A stretch of 64,000 nt of DNA from positions 124,001 to 188,000 of the forward strand of contig NZ_CP017480.1 in the NCBI RefSeq assembly GCF_001887595.1. The letters run 5' to 3'. Positions within the stretch are counted from its first letter, which is position 1, and every line of letters begins with the position of its first letter. Positions 49,389-57,684 of the stretch are shown in pieces. A program made the position numbers and the translations under genes. Source of the DNA: Luteibacter rhizovicinus DSM 16549 (GTDB lineage Bacteria > Pseudomonadota > Gammaproteobacteria > Xanthomonadales > Rhodanobacteraceae). The notes beneath the pieces are model-generated. The model saw nothing but the letters and a program-made list of their open reading frames with translations. It made no database searches and was not told the origin of the DNA.

Positions 49389-49800
49389 CGTCATCCGCAC
49401 CGAGGGCGCGCCGGCGCCGGTCGGCGCTTACCCGCATGCGCGACGCGTCGGCGACCTGCTGTTTCTTTCCGGCGTGGGTCCGCGTGTGCCGTCGACCAAC
49501 GCGGTGCCGGGGAATGTCGTCGATGCGGACGGCACGCTGCTTTCCTACGACATCGAAGCGCAGTGCCGGCAGGTGTTCGCGAACGTACGCGCGGTGCTCG
49601 AAGCCAGCGGCGCGCGCTTCGAGGATCTTGTCGATGTGACGGTGTATCTCACCGACATGGCGCGCGACTTCGCGACGTATAACCGGCTTTATGCCGAGGC
49701 GTTCGCGGGTGTGGATGCGTGTCGCACGACACTGGGCATTACCGCGCTGCCGACGCCGATCGCGATCGAGCTGAAGTGCGTGGCAGCGCTAGCTCGGTAG
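49378..49800 (+). CDS. RidA-family protein, probable 2-aminomuconate deaminase
   Basis: A 140-residue YjgF/RidA protein. The family Arg (ACRTTLGI) and Glu (IAIELKCVA) of the active pocket are present. Beside the semialdehyde dehydrogenase it should hydrolyse 2-aminomuconate to 4-oxalocrotonate (AmnD-like). I chose ATG 49378 (MGNDVIRTEG); ATG 49363 is an alternative inside the ALDH gene. Its TAG stop (49798-49800) lies inside a REP-like repeat. Confidence 0.87.
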   Translation: MGNDVIRTEGAPAPVGAYPHARRVGDLLFLSGVGPRVPSTNAVPGNVVDADGTLLSYDIEAQCRQVFANVRAVLEASGARFEDLVDVTVYLTDMARDFATYNRLYAEAFAGVDACRTTLGITALPTPIAIELKCVAALAR

Positions 49801-49878
49801 GAGCCGATTCATCGGCGATCGGGTGCTTGCCGAAACCTGGCCCGCTGCCGCGGGATCGCCGATAAATCGGCTCCTGCC
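49796..49878. repeat. REP-like cluster 6 (inverted pair)
   Basis: Monomers 49796-49819 (plus, ATTCAT core) and 49855-49878 (minus, ATAAAT core), spacer with GGCCCGCTGCCGCGGGAT. It contributes the stop codon of the RidA gene and ends 20 bp before the hutG-like stop. Confidence 0.9.
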
Positions 49879-49897
49879 GATCTGCGGTGCCCCCCTC

Positions 49898-50695
49898 CTA
49901 CGGCGTCAGCGCCCGCGCACCCTCGAGGCAAACCCGCAGCATCTCCCCGATCACCATCTGCACCTGCGCCGCCTTCTTCGGCAGGTATTCGAACGAGTCC
50001 TCGTCCATGTAGTTGAGCTGGGCGAGTTCGAGCTGGATGGCATCCACGCCTTCGGCCGGACGGCCGTAATGGCGGGTGATGTAGCCACCCTTGAAGCGAC
50101 CGTTCACGGCGAACGAGTAGTCTTCCTGGCGCTCGAGCACCGCCGTCACGCGCGCCTGCAGGCCGGGCGAGCAGCTGGCTCCGTCGGCCGTGCCCAGGTT
50201 GAGATCCGGCAGACGGCCTTCGAACAGCATCGGCACTTCGCTGCGGATCGAGTGACCCTCCCACAGCACCACGCGACCGAATTCGGCCTTCAGGCGCGCC
50301 AGCTCGCCGGCCAGGGCCTGATGGTATGGCTTCCACCAGCGCTCGACGCGGTCGGCGATGTCCGCCGCATCGGGCTCGGCGCCGGGGCGGTAGATCTCGC
50401 GGCCATCGAACAGCACCGTGGGAACCAGGCCCGTCTCATTCTTGCCGGGATAGAGCAGGTGTCCGTCCGACGGGCGGTTCAGATCGACCACGAAGCGGGA
50501 CGCGAAGGGCTTGATGACGCTTGCCCCCATGTCGCGCGCAAAGTCGTAGAGCTCGGCTACATGCCAGTCCGTGTCCACCGAGCCCCGCGCCCGACGCTTC
50601 ATGCGAGCAGCCATGTCATCGGGGATAGCGCTGCCGTTGTGCGGCAGGCTGACCAGGAGCGGCGCGGTGCCGCGATGAAGGGTGTAAGGAATCAT
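49898..50695 (-). CDS. hutG: N-formylglutamate deformylase
   Basis: A 265-residue FGase-family zinc amidohydrolase. Family motifs are LVSLPHNGSAIP, VDTDWHVAELYDFA, FVVDLNRPSD and VVLWEGHSI, containing the metal-binding His/Asp/Glu. It would release formate from N-formylglutamate, the last step of one histidine degradation branch. No other hut genes are near, so it may act elsewhere. I chose ATG 50695 (MIPYTLHRG). Confidence 0.9.
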   Translation of the reverse strand: MIPYTLHRGTAPLLVSLPHNGSAIPDDMAARMKRRARGSVDTDWHVAELYDFARDMGASVIKPFASRFVVDLNRPSDGHLLYPGKNETGLVPTVLFDGREIYRPGAEPDAADIADRVERWWKPYHQALAGELARLKAEFGRVVLWEGHSIRSEVPMLFEGRLPDLNLGTADGASCSPGLQARVTAVLERQEDYSFAVNGRFKGGYITRHYGRPAEGVDAIQLELAQLNYMDEDSFEYLPKKAAQVQMVIGEMLRVCLEGARALTP

Positions 50696-50711
50696 GGGCA
50701 GAGTGTAGCGC

Positions 50712-52076
50712 TCATCCGGGGACACGATCGCCCATCAGGACCATCTCTTCGGCCGATGTCGGATGGACAGCCAGGGTATCGTCGAAGTCCGATTTACAGG
50801 CGCCCATCTTGATCGCCACGGCAAAGCCCTGGAGGATCTCGTCGACACCCGGGCCGAGCATCTGCATGCCGACGATCCGCGACTCCTTGCCCACGCAGAT
50901 CAACTTGAACCGTGTGGTGATAGGCCGCCGGGCCAGCGCCAGCTGCATCGGCACGAACGACTGCTTGTACAGGTGCACCTCGGCGCCATAGGCCTCACGG
51001 GCCTGCTGCTCCGACATGCCGATCGTCCCCAGCGGCGGATGTGAAAAGACGACGCTGGGAATGTTCTGGTAATCGAGTTTTGCCTCCGGCTTGCCGCCGA
51101 ACAGGCGGTCGACCAGCTTGCGCGCTGCCGCCACGGCCACGGGGGTCAGCGCCATTCGCTCGGTCACATCGCCAACGGCGTAGACGCCTTCCACATTCGT
51201 GTTCTGCCAGTCGTCGATCGCAATGTGACCGTCGGTTCCGGTGGTGGCCAGGCCGATAGCTCCGATATCCAGTGACGCGGTGTTCGCCTCACGGCCGACG
51301 GCGACGATGAGGGCGTCAAACGGACCGGGGTGATCGCCGCGATCGCAGTCCAGGAGGATCACGCCCTCCGCCTCGTGCGCGGCGACGATCTGGCATTCGT
51401 AGTGGATGCGGATGCCGTGCTGCTCCATCTCCTCGCCCAAGCCGTACGCCATCTCTTCGTCGAACCCGCCCATCAGGCGTCCGCGCACGTACATGTGCAC
51501 GTCGCAGCCCAATGCGCGGAGCACGCCGGCCAGTTCGACCGCGATATAGCCGCCACCGATGATCGCCGCCCGCTTCGGGCAGGCCCGCAGGTCGAAGAAG
51601 CCATCCGAATCCATGGCCAGGTGAAACCCGGGCTTGGCGAGATGCTTCGCTTTCGATCCCGTCGAAATGATGATGTGCGGCGCCGTGAGTTCGCGCTCGC
51701 CGGCGCGGACCCGCCCCTTGGCGATGAACCGGCCGGTGTCACGCACGACGGTTACATGCCCCTTGTCGAGGGCCTGCTGATATTTACCGTGGATGCGCTC
51801 GATGTACTCCTCGCGGCGCTCGATGAAGCGAGGCCAGTCGAGACTGCCGGGCGTGTCGTGAAATCCGTAATCCATCGCGATGTACTGCGCTTCGGCCATC
51901 TGCGCGGCGTACCACATGGCTTTCTTCGGGACACAGCCGACGTTGACGCAGGTCCCACCGAGCTCGCCGGGCTCGATCAGCGCGACCTTCGCACCGTGCT
52001 TCGCGGCACGAATCGCGGCGGCGAGGCCGCCGGAGCCGCCACCGATCACGATGAGGTCGAAGGCTTCCACGGTCAT
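50712..52076 (-). CDS. gor: Glutathione-disulfide reductase
   Basis: A 454-residue flavoprotein disulfide reductase. FAD site IVIGGGSGGLAAA, redox pair in GGTCVNVGCVPKK, NADPH site IIGGGYIAVELAG, and C-terminal active-site His-Glu in AVHPTSAEEMV. The TCVNVGCVPKK form matches glutathione reductase better than trypanothione or mercuric reductase. I chose ATG 52076 (MTVEAFDL). Follows hutG closely, with 16 bp between them. Confidence 0.94.
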   Translation of the reverse strand: MTVEAFDLIVIGGGSGGLAAAIRAAKHGAKVALIEPGELGGTCVNVGCVPKKAMWYAAQMAEAQYIAMDYGFHDTPGSLDWPRFIERREEYIERIHGKYQQALDKGHVTVVRDTGRFIAKGRVRAGERELTAPHIIISTGSKAKHLAKPGFHLAMDSDGFFDLRACPKRAAIIGGGYIAVELAGVLRALGCDVHMYVRGRLMGGFDEEMAYGLGEEMEQHGIRIHYECQIVAAHEAEGVILLDCDRGDHPGPFDALIVAVGREANTASLDIGAIGLATTGTDGHIAIDDWQNTNVEGVYAVGDVTERMALTPVAVAAARKLVDRLFGGKPEAKLDYQNIPSVVFSHPPLGTIGMSEQQAREAYGAEVHLYKQSFVPMQLALARRPITTRFKLICVGKESRIVGMQMLGPGVDEILQGFAVAIKMGACKSDFDDTLAVHPTSAEEMVLMGDRVPG

Positions 52077-52125
52077 GTGTCGCTCCAGCAAGGTCAATAC
52101 GCCACCGTAGCAAATCCCGGGTGTT

Positions 52126-52205
52126 GTAGGAGCCGATTCATCGGCGATCCCGCGGCAGCGGGCCAGGGTGTAGCGAGCACCCATCGCCGATAAATCGGCT
52201 CCCAC
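52126..52205. repeat. REP-like cluster 7 (inverted pair)
   Basis: Monomers 52126-52148 (plus, ATTCAT core) and 52183-52205 (minus, ATAAAT core). Spacer carries the reverse complement of GGCCCGCTGCCGCGGGAT. Lies between the start of gor and the end of dadA. Confidence 0.9.
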
Positions 52206-52217
52206 AGACGTCGGCTC

Positions 52218-53477
52218 TTACAGGTCGAAGCGCGATGGGGAATACGGTGTGGGATCCAGCACCGGTGCAGGGCCGGCAAGAAGGTTCGCGACCAGTTCGC
52301 CGGTCGCCGCCGACATGCTGATGCCAAGCATGCCGTGGGCCGTGGCATAGGTGAGGTTCGACCAACGCGTGCTCGGCCCGATGATGGGCAACTCGTCCAC
52401 GCTCATCGGGCGCCAGCCCCACCATGGCACCATCTCGCCGCGACCTTCGGGTTCGTGCAGATACGTTGCCGCCCCCCGACGAAGCGCGTCGAGCCGGATG
52501 GGATTGAGCCCTTCGGCGAAGCCGGAAAACTCCATGGTGCTGCCGAGTCGGAAGCCCGACACCCATGGCGTCACGCAGACGGCGGCTTCGCGTAGCACGA
52601 GCGAATGCGTCGGCACGCGCTCGGGTGGCTGATCCCACGTCAGCGAATAACCCTTGCCCGGTTGCATCGGCAGACGGATATCCAGCAACTTGCCGACCAG
52701 GGGCGACCACGCGCCAAGCGCCATGACCACGCGGTCCCCGCTGAACACGCCACCCGTGGTGCGGACGTGGGAGATGCGCTCGCCATCGAAAACGAACTCG
52801 TCCACGCGCGCACCGGTTTCGATCGCGCCGCCGAGTTCACGGACGCGTCGCGCCAGTTCGGCCACGTAACGGTCCGGGCGCAGCCGCGCGTCACCCGGAT
52901 GCAGGAGGCCACCCACCACGCCATCGCGCAGCGCCGGCTCGAGCGCGAGGACGTCATCGCCCTTCAGTACGCGAACGTCCATGCCCAACCGGCGCAACAG
53001 TTCGACGTGCGGGCGATCGCCCTGCATCGTCCGGCCGTCGCGATAGACGTAGAGCTCGCCGACCTCCTCGAATTCACACGCCATGCCTTCATCGGCGATG
53101 AGCTCGCCAAGCAAGGCGCGCGAACGATTGAGGAGCGCGCCGCGTGCCGCGCCGGCGTAGTGGTAATCGCGCCAGGTGCAGTGACGGGCGAAGTCGAGCA
53201 TCCAGCGCGCCCGGGCGGGATCCGGCCGGGGATTGACGTAAAGCGGCGCATCACGGCGCAGCAGCGAGCGGAGCGCGGTGCCGACCATGCCCGGCATGGT
53301 CAGCGGGCCGGCGTGACTGGGCGTGATCGTGCCGCAGTTGCCGTGGGAGGCACCGTTGCCGGGCAGGCCCTGCTCCAGCACCCGCACGCTCGCCCCGGCC
53401 TTGAGCAGGTAAAGCGCGCAGGCCAGGCCGATCACGCCTCCGCCCATGATCAGAACGTCGCTTCGGGATCTATCCAT
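52218..53477 (-). CDS. dadA: FAD-dependent D-amino-acid dehydrogenase
   Basis: A 419-residue DAO-family flavoprotein with an N-terminal FAD motif LIMGGGVIGLACALYLL and C-terminal HGMLGISMSAATGELVA. It matches DadA-like D-amino-acid dehydrogenases feeding electrons to quinone; relatives act on D-hydroxyproline, so the substrate is open. No alanine racemase or transporter partner is adjacent. Divergent from the NlpC/P60 gene. Confidence 0.87.
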   Translation of the reverse strand: MDRSRSDVLIMGGGVIGLACALYLLKAGASVRVLEQGLPGNGASHGNCGTITPSHAGPLTMPGMVGTALRSLLRRDAPLYVNPRPDPARARWMLDFARHCTWRDYHYAGAARGALLNRSRALLGELIADEGMACEFEEVGELYVYRDGRTMQGDRPHVELLRRLGMDVRVLKGDDVLALEPALRDGVVGGLLHPGDARLRPDRYVAELARRVRELGGAIETGARVDEFVFDGERISHVRTTGGVFSGDRVVMALGAWSPLVGKLLDIRLPMQPGKGYSLTWDQPPERVPTHSLVLREAAVCVTPWVSGFRLGSTMEFSGFAEGLNPIRLDALRRGAATYLHEPEGRGEMVPWWGWRPMSVDELPIIGPSTRWSNLTYATAHGMLGISMSAATGELVANLLAGPAPVLDPTPYSPSRFDL

Positions 53478-53609
53478 CGACGAAGTTTAACGGTCGACCA
53501 CGGCCTGGTGGCCTGTCCGTGAGATGAATTCGTGCTGTTTGCGAGGTATTCCACGCAACCTATTGATTTGATAACCTCGACGCGCCGCTCCGCCAGGGGG
53601 AAACGCCCG

Positions 53610-54188
53610 ATGTTCGCCGCTGTTCCAATTCGTTCGTCCCACCCCGCCCGCTTTCTCGGTCCGCTGCTGCTCGCCTCGGCGCTCAGCCTGCTGGCCGCCT
53701 GCGGCAGCGCGCCGCCCAAGCGATCCTCGTCGCAGCAACGCAATCCGGCCTCCGCCGTGCCGTTGGCGAAGAACCTTTCCTGGTCCAACCGCCCGGCCGA
53801 GGCACCACCCGCCGACGCGGCCAACGACGTCCTGTTCCGCGCCATCGGCCTGGTCGGCACGCCTTACCGCTGGGGCGGAAACACGCCGCAAGGCGGCTTC
53901 GACTGCAGCGGCCTGATCAACTACATCTACCTGACCTCGACCGGCGTACGCCTGCCGCGCACCTCCGGCGAAATGGCCGCGCTGGACAAGCCCAAGGTCG
54001 ACGAATCGCAGCTGGCCAGCGGTGACCTCGTGTTCTTCGGCCGCGGGCACGTGACCCATGTCGGCGTCTATGTCGGCAAAGGCCGGTTCGTGCACGCGCC
54101 CAACTCCGGCGGTACCGTACGTCTCGACGACCTCGATGGTGCGTACTGGAAGCAGAACTTCGTCTATGGCCGCCGCGTCCTAAACTGA
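53610..54188 (+). CDS. NlpC/P60 lipoprotein, probable peptidoglycan endopeptidase
   Basis: A 192-residue lipoprotein with a lipobox LAAC at about residues 28-31. The NlpC/P60 domain has catalytic Cys in GGFDCSGLI, His in HVTHVGVYVG and a third polar residue in FVHAPNSGG. The segment YRWGGNTPQGGFDCSG is typical of the MepS/Spr group, which cut D-Ala-mDAP cross-links in wall growth. I chose ATG 53610, with AGGGGG upstream. Confidence 0.92.
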   Translation: MFAAVPIRSSHPARFLGPLLLASALSLLAACGSAPPKRSSSQQRNPASAVPLAKNLSWSNRPAEAPPADAANDVLFRAIGLVGTPYRWGGNTPQGGFDCSGLINYIYLTSTGVRLPRTSGEMAALDKPKVDESQLASGDLVFFGRGHVTHVGVYVGKGRFVHAPNSGGTVRLDDLDGAYWKQNFVYGRRVLN

Positions 54189-54216
54189 ACCGTTGGCAAC
54201 GAGCAGTGTCATCCCT

Positions 54217-54248
54217 TGCGATTTAGATTGTGTGCGATTTAATTGCGT
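54217..54248 (+). promoter_or_regulatory. Candidate operator upstream of ohr
   Basis: An AT-rich island before the ohr gene with TGCGATTTA repeated at 54217 and 54233 (16 bp apart); each copy begins an imperfect palindrome of GCGATTTAATTGC type. Peroxide-inducible ohr genes are usually controlled by a MarR-family OhrR, with operators of similar AT-rich dyads. No ohrR gene is adjacent, so the assignment is tentative. Confidence 0.4.
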
Positions 54249-54317
54249 GCTTAACTATCTCTCGTGGCCCGGCACCGCCGACGCCCTCCCCCATCACGAA
54301 CGCCAAGGACATTGATC

Positions 54318-54770
54318 ATGAGCAACCTCTCGAACCTCAAAGAAGTCCTCTACACCGCCCACGCCAAGGTCGCCGGTGGCCGCGAAGGCCACGTCGAAAG
54401 CGACGACGGCCTGATCAAGCTCGACCTGCGCCTGCCGAAGGAAATGGGCGGCAACGGCGGCGGCAGCAACCCGGAACAGCTCTTCGCTGCCGGTTACGCC
54501 GCCTGCTTCGAAGGTGCCGTCCGCTTCGTCGCCGGCCAGCAGAAGGTCAAGGTCGACGGTGCATCGGTCGCCAGCTCGGTCGGTATCGGTCCGCGCAACG
54601 ACTCCGGCTTCGGCATCAAGGTGAAGCTCGAAGTCAGCCTGCCGGGTGTTGAAGACGCCACCGCGCTTGAGATCGTCAAGACCGCCCACGAGAAGGTCTG
54701 CCCGTACTCGCACGCTACCCGCGGTAACGTCGATGTCGACATTTCGGTGAACGGCAAGACGGTCGCCTAA
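54318..54770 (+). CDS. ohr: Organic hydroperoxide resistance protein Ohr
   Basis: A 150-residue OsmC/Ohr peroxidase. Redox cysteines C63 (GYAACFEGA) and C128 (KVCPYSHATRGN) are both present, and the N-terminal Arg (GGREGHVES) matches the catalytic Arg. It reduces organic hydroperoxides with lipoyl-dependent electrons. Start ATG 54318 (MSNLSNLKEVLYTAHA). Its own terminator follows. Confidence 0.95.
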   Translation: MSNLSNLKEVLYTAHAKVAGGREGHVESDDGLIKLDLRLPKEMGGNGGGSNPEQLFAAGYAACFEGAVRFVAGQQKVKVDGASVASSVGIGPRNDSGFGIKVKLEVSLPGVEDATALEIVKTAHEKVCPYSHATRGNVDVDISVNGKTVA

Positions 54771-54795
54771 CCGGCGACGGCAACCAACCGGTTCG

Positions 54796-54828
54796 ACGAA
54801 ACGGCGCCCACGGGCGCCGTTTTCGTTG
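54796..54828 (+). terminator. Terminator of ohr
   Basis: Stem ACGGCGCCC / GGGCGCCGT around an ACG loop (arms share part of the loop), followed by TTTTCGTT. Confidence 0.85.
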
Positions 54829-54911
54829 CCTGGCAGGACTTCCGGCACGCGGCAGTGCGGTCCGATGGGCGCACCTTCGCATGGCCGGACCACCATCGCG
54901 AGGGGATCGCC

Positions 54912-55619
54912 ATGACAGCGCTCGACAGGCAGGCTCGCCTTGCCGGATTCCTGTACCTGCTGATCTGCCTGGTCGGCCCACTCCGCCTCATCTACATCCC
55001 CTCCACGCTTTTCGTCAGCGGTCATCCGGCCGAGACCGCCGCCAACATCGCGGCGCATGAAACCCTGTTTCGCTGGGGCATGGCCGGCGACCTGTTCATC
55101 GGGACCGTGCTGATTTTCGTCGTGCTCGCGCTCTACCGCTTGTTCAAGCCCACCGGGCCGACCCTGGCTGGCCTGGTGGTCATCCTCGGGGGCCTGCTTC
55201 CGTCGGCGATCCATTTCATCAACATCGCCAACGATGCCGCGGCGCTCATCCTGGTCAAGGGCGCGCCCTTCCTCGATGCCTTCACCCAACCCCAGCGCGA
55301 ATCGCTCGCCATGCTCTTCCTGCGCGTGCATCGGGAAGTCATCACCGCGGCGGAAACCTTGTGGGGCCTATGGCTCATTCCCCTGGCCCTGCTTGTCTGG
55401 CGGTGCGGCTTCCTTCCACGCATGCTGGCCGTCTGGCTGGTCCTGAACGGGCTCGCGTACATCGCCCAGAGCGTCGCGGGCTTCGTCATGCCGCAACTCT
55501 CGGACAGCCTCGACGGGATCTGCTTCCCACTCCAGCTAGGCGAGATCGCCTTCATGCTCTGGCTGCTCGCTTTCGGCGCACGTCGCAACATTTTGATGAA
55601 TCTGCCGAAAAGCATGTAA
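54912..55619 (+). CDS. DUF4386-type integral membrane protein
   Basis: A 235-residue protein with about six hydrophobic segments and the domain opening RQARLAGFLYLLICLVGPLRLIYIP (quoted in part), characteristic of the DUF4386 family. Function unknown. No catalytic motif visible. Monocistronic after the ohr terminator. I chose ATG 54912 (MTALDRQ), with AGGGG upstream. Confidence 0.75.
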   Translation: MTALDRQARLAGFLYLLICLVGPLRLIYIPSTLFVSGHPAETAANIAAHETLFRWGMAGDLFIGTVLIFVVLALYRLFKPTGPTLAGLVVILGGLLPSAIHFINIANDAAALILVKGAPFLDAFTQPQRESLAMLFLRVHREVITAAETLWGLWLIPLALLVWRCGFLPRMLAVWLVLNGLAYIAQSVAGFVMPQLSDSLDGICFPLQLGEIAFMLWLLAFGARRNILMNLPKSM

Positions 55620-55761
55620 ATTCGGCAATCGTTGCCAATTGACCCTCCGTGGCCTTCCCATCCGGGCGGCGGGACCACATGATGCGGCATGACGCCAGCC
55701 CGCTGGATGCGGCGCTGCGCACTATCATTGACGTGTGAGGAATCGCCGGGGAGCGAGCAGC

Positions 55762-56688
55762 ATGCAAGGAGCGACCAGGGAGCGTGTGCCGTTGGGACAA
55801 GTCCTTGCAGTGGCTGCGGCTTACGCCGCCTGCTACGAGGTGGCCCGCTATTTTTCGTATTCCCACTGGATTCTCACAGCGGGACTTCGCCTGGCCTGCC
55901 TGCTCCTGGTGCCCTACCGATTCTGGCCCGCCCTCATCCTGGGCGAGTCGGTGCCGGTCATGCAGAACGCCCTGCTTCACGGCGAGGATTTCGGCTGGGC
56001 ATGGGCGTCCGTCTCCGCCATTCCGTTTATCCCGCTGTGCATGCCCTTCGTCAAAGCCATCCGGGAGAGGATGCCGCTCTACGACGCCAACGGGCAGCTC
56101 AACGCCAATACGATCCTGTTCGCCACCCTGGTCTGCGCCCTGGTCACCGCGGTGCGCACCGACGCGGCCGTCTTCGCCGCGCTGATCGTGAACCCGGACG
56201 GCTGGGAGGCCTGGCGGGCCGAAGGCCTGATCGACTTGCTGGCCTACGTGCTCGGCGCCTACCTGGGCGCGCTCAGTCTGGCGCCCATCCTCCTGGCGGT
56301 CAGCGAATGGTTCCGTGAAAGCCTGTCCTGGAAGCGCCTCCTCGCCAGCAGGCTTACCCGCGACGTCGCCCTGGGTGCCTTGCCGCTTTTCATTCTCTTC
56401 GCGGCGACTGCATCGGTGTCGACCGGCCTCGCCCTCGACCTGCTTCGCCTGGCGATCGCCGCACCGGTGATCGCCCTTACCGCACGTCACGGCTGGACGG
56501 GCACGGCGATCGGCGGACTGCTCGCCAGCGTCGCCCTGGCCACGACCTCCGCAACCCTGCTCGATCCGGCGATGATCCGCGCCCAGGTCATCGTTGCCCT
56601 GGTCATCTCCGGCAGCCTGATCGTCGGCATCAGGAAGTCCTCCACCGCCGTGGATCGACACGTAGCGCACCCGACGATCCATTCCTGA
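55762..56688 (+). CDS. MASE1-like membrane sensor domain protein, stand-alone
   Basis: A 308-residue protein with about eight membrane helices, similar to the MASE1 sensory domain (ALILGESVPVMQNALLHGEDFGW, quoted in part; YVLGAYLGALSLAPILLAV). Usually MASE1 is fused to GGDEF or kinase domains; here there is no output domain. ATG 55762 is preceded by GGGGAGCGAGCAGC, a good ribosome site, better than the upstream GTG 55735. Partner unknown. Confidence 0.75.
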   Translation: MQGATRERVPLGQVLAVAAAYAACYEVARYFSYSHWILTAGLRLACLLLVPYRFWPALILGESVPVMQNALLHGEDFGWAWASVSAIPFIPLCMPFVKAIRERMPLYDANGQLNANTILFATLVCALVTAVRTDAAVFAALIVNPDGWEAWRAEGLIDLLAYVLGAYLGALSLAPILLAVSEWFRESLSWKRLLASRLTRDVALGALPLFILFAATASVSTGLALDLLRLAIAAPVIALTARHGWTGTAIGGLLASVALATTSATLLDPAMIRAQVIVALVISGSLIVGIRKSSTAVDRHVAHPTIHS

Positions 56689-56699
56689 TCGCAAGAAAG

Positions 56700-56736
56700 T
56701 AGCGACGCGACCCGACGTCACGAAGGGTCGCGCCGC
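56700..56736. terminator. Inverted repeat between convergent genes
   Basis: AGCG-A-CGCGACCC / GGGTCGCG-C-CGCT around an 11-base loop, between the MASE1-like gene and the small secreted protein gene. No T-run follows. Confidence 0.45.
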
Positions 56737-56745
56737 TCAGCGGAA

Positions 56746-56952
56746 TTACGCACCGCCGACGCTGCACTCGCGCGGATTGGTGCACTTCACGGCAACCATC
56801 TGCAGCGCGCCGTCCGACGGCCGTGCTGCCTGTGCCGTGGCGCTGTGGTTCTGCATCGAGCGATGCATGACGGAAGGTGCGTCGGTCGAGAAGGCGGACG
56901 CGGCGGCGAACGACACGACGACGAGCGAAACGATGCGCAGGGAGATGTTCAT
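56746..56952 (-). CDS. Small secreted protein, 68 aa
   Basis: Start ATG 56952 with AAGGA 7 nt upstream. A signal peptide (MNISLRIVSLVVVSFAAASA) would leave about 45 residues ending VKCTNPRECSVGGA, with two cysteines likely to form a disulfide. No family recognised. Between convergent MASE1-like and slyD genes. Confidence 0.65.
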   Translation of the reverse strand: MNISLRIVSLVVVSFAAASAFSTDAPSVMHRSMQNHSATAQAARPSDGALQMVAVKCTNPRECSVGGA

Positions 56953-57092
56953 GAGAGTGTCCTTGGTCTGATGGGATAGGCCTGCGTCGATACGCAGGCA
57001 TCGCGATGATCGCACCCAGCAGAGTGAAGGACGGGCCGAGACGGCAAGGCCGGCAAGCCTTTGCCGAATATGTACATTTCCGGCGCGCGGGC

Positions 57093-57123
57093 AAAAAAAA
57101 AGGCACCCGAAGGTGCCTTTCTC
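57093..57123 (-). terminator. Terminator of slyD
   Basis: Minus-strand stem AAAGGCACC / GGTGCCTTT with a TCG-type loop and nine T. It starts 20 bp after the slyD stop. Confidence 0.9.
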
Positions 57124-57142
57124 GTTGCGCTGGGCAAGCCGA

Positions 57143-57631
57143 TCAGTGAGCGGCGTCGCCGTTCGGATGCGCATGGCCGTGCTCGATTTCTTCGGGCGTC
57201 GCGTCGCGAACGTTCTGCACGTCGACGTTGAAGGTCAGGGTCTTGCCGGCCATCGGGTGATTGAGATCGACGTCCACCACGCTGGAACCGATCTTCTGTA
57301 CGACGACGACGCGGTTACCGCCTTCCTTCAGCGACAGGACGGTCGAGGTGCCAACCTTCAGGCCCTTGCCCTGCTGCGGGAAGTACTTCTTGGGCACGCG
57401 CTGCGTGAGGCCATCCTGGCGCGGGCCATAACCCTGCTCCGGTTCGATCGTGACGTCGAAGGTGTCGCCGACGGACTTGCCTTCCAGACCGGCTTCCAGG
57501 CCCGGGATCAGCTGGCCGTGACCGAGCAGGATCCAGAGCGGCTCGCCACCCTCCACCGAGCTTTCGACCTGCTCACCATTGACGGTGAGGGTGTAGTGGA
57601 ACGAGATGACCTTGTCCTTGCCAGCCTGCAT
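57143..57631 (-). CDS. slyD: FKBP-type peptidyl-prolyl isomerase SlyD-like
   Basis: A 162-residue FKBP/IF-domain protein. FKBP blocks are LLGHGQLIPGLEAGLEG and PEQGYGPRQ; the insert-in-flap region follows. The C-terminus HGHAHPNGDAAH is short but histidine-bearing, recalling the metal-binding tail of SlyD. I chose ATG 57631 (MQAGKDKVISFHYTL). Assists proline isomerisation and perhaps nickel handling. Confidence 0.92.
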   Translation of the reverse strand: MQAGKDKVISFHYTLTVNGEQVESSVEGGEPLWILLGHGQLIPGLEAGLEGKSVGDTFDVTIEPEQGYGPRQDGLTQRVPKKYFPQQGKGLKVGTSTVLSLKEGGNRVVVVQKIGSSVVDVDLNHPMAGKTLTFNVDVQNVRDATPEEIEHGHAHPNGDAAH

Positions 57632-57684
57632 GATCGTTTCTACCGGATGAAAACCGGGCATTTTACCGGCCGCCGGCCCCCGCG

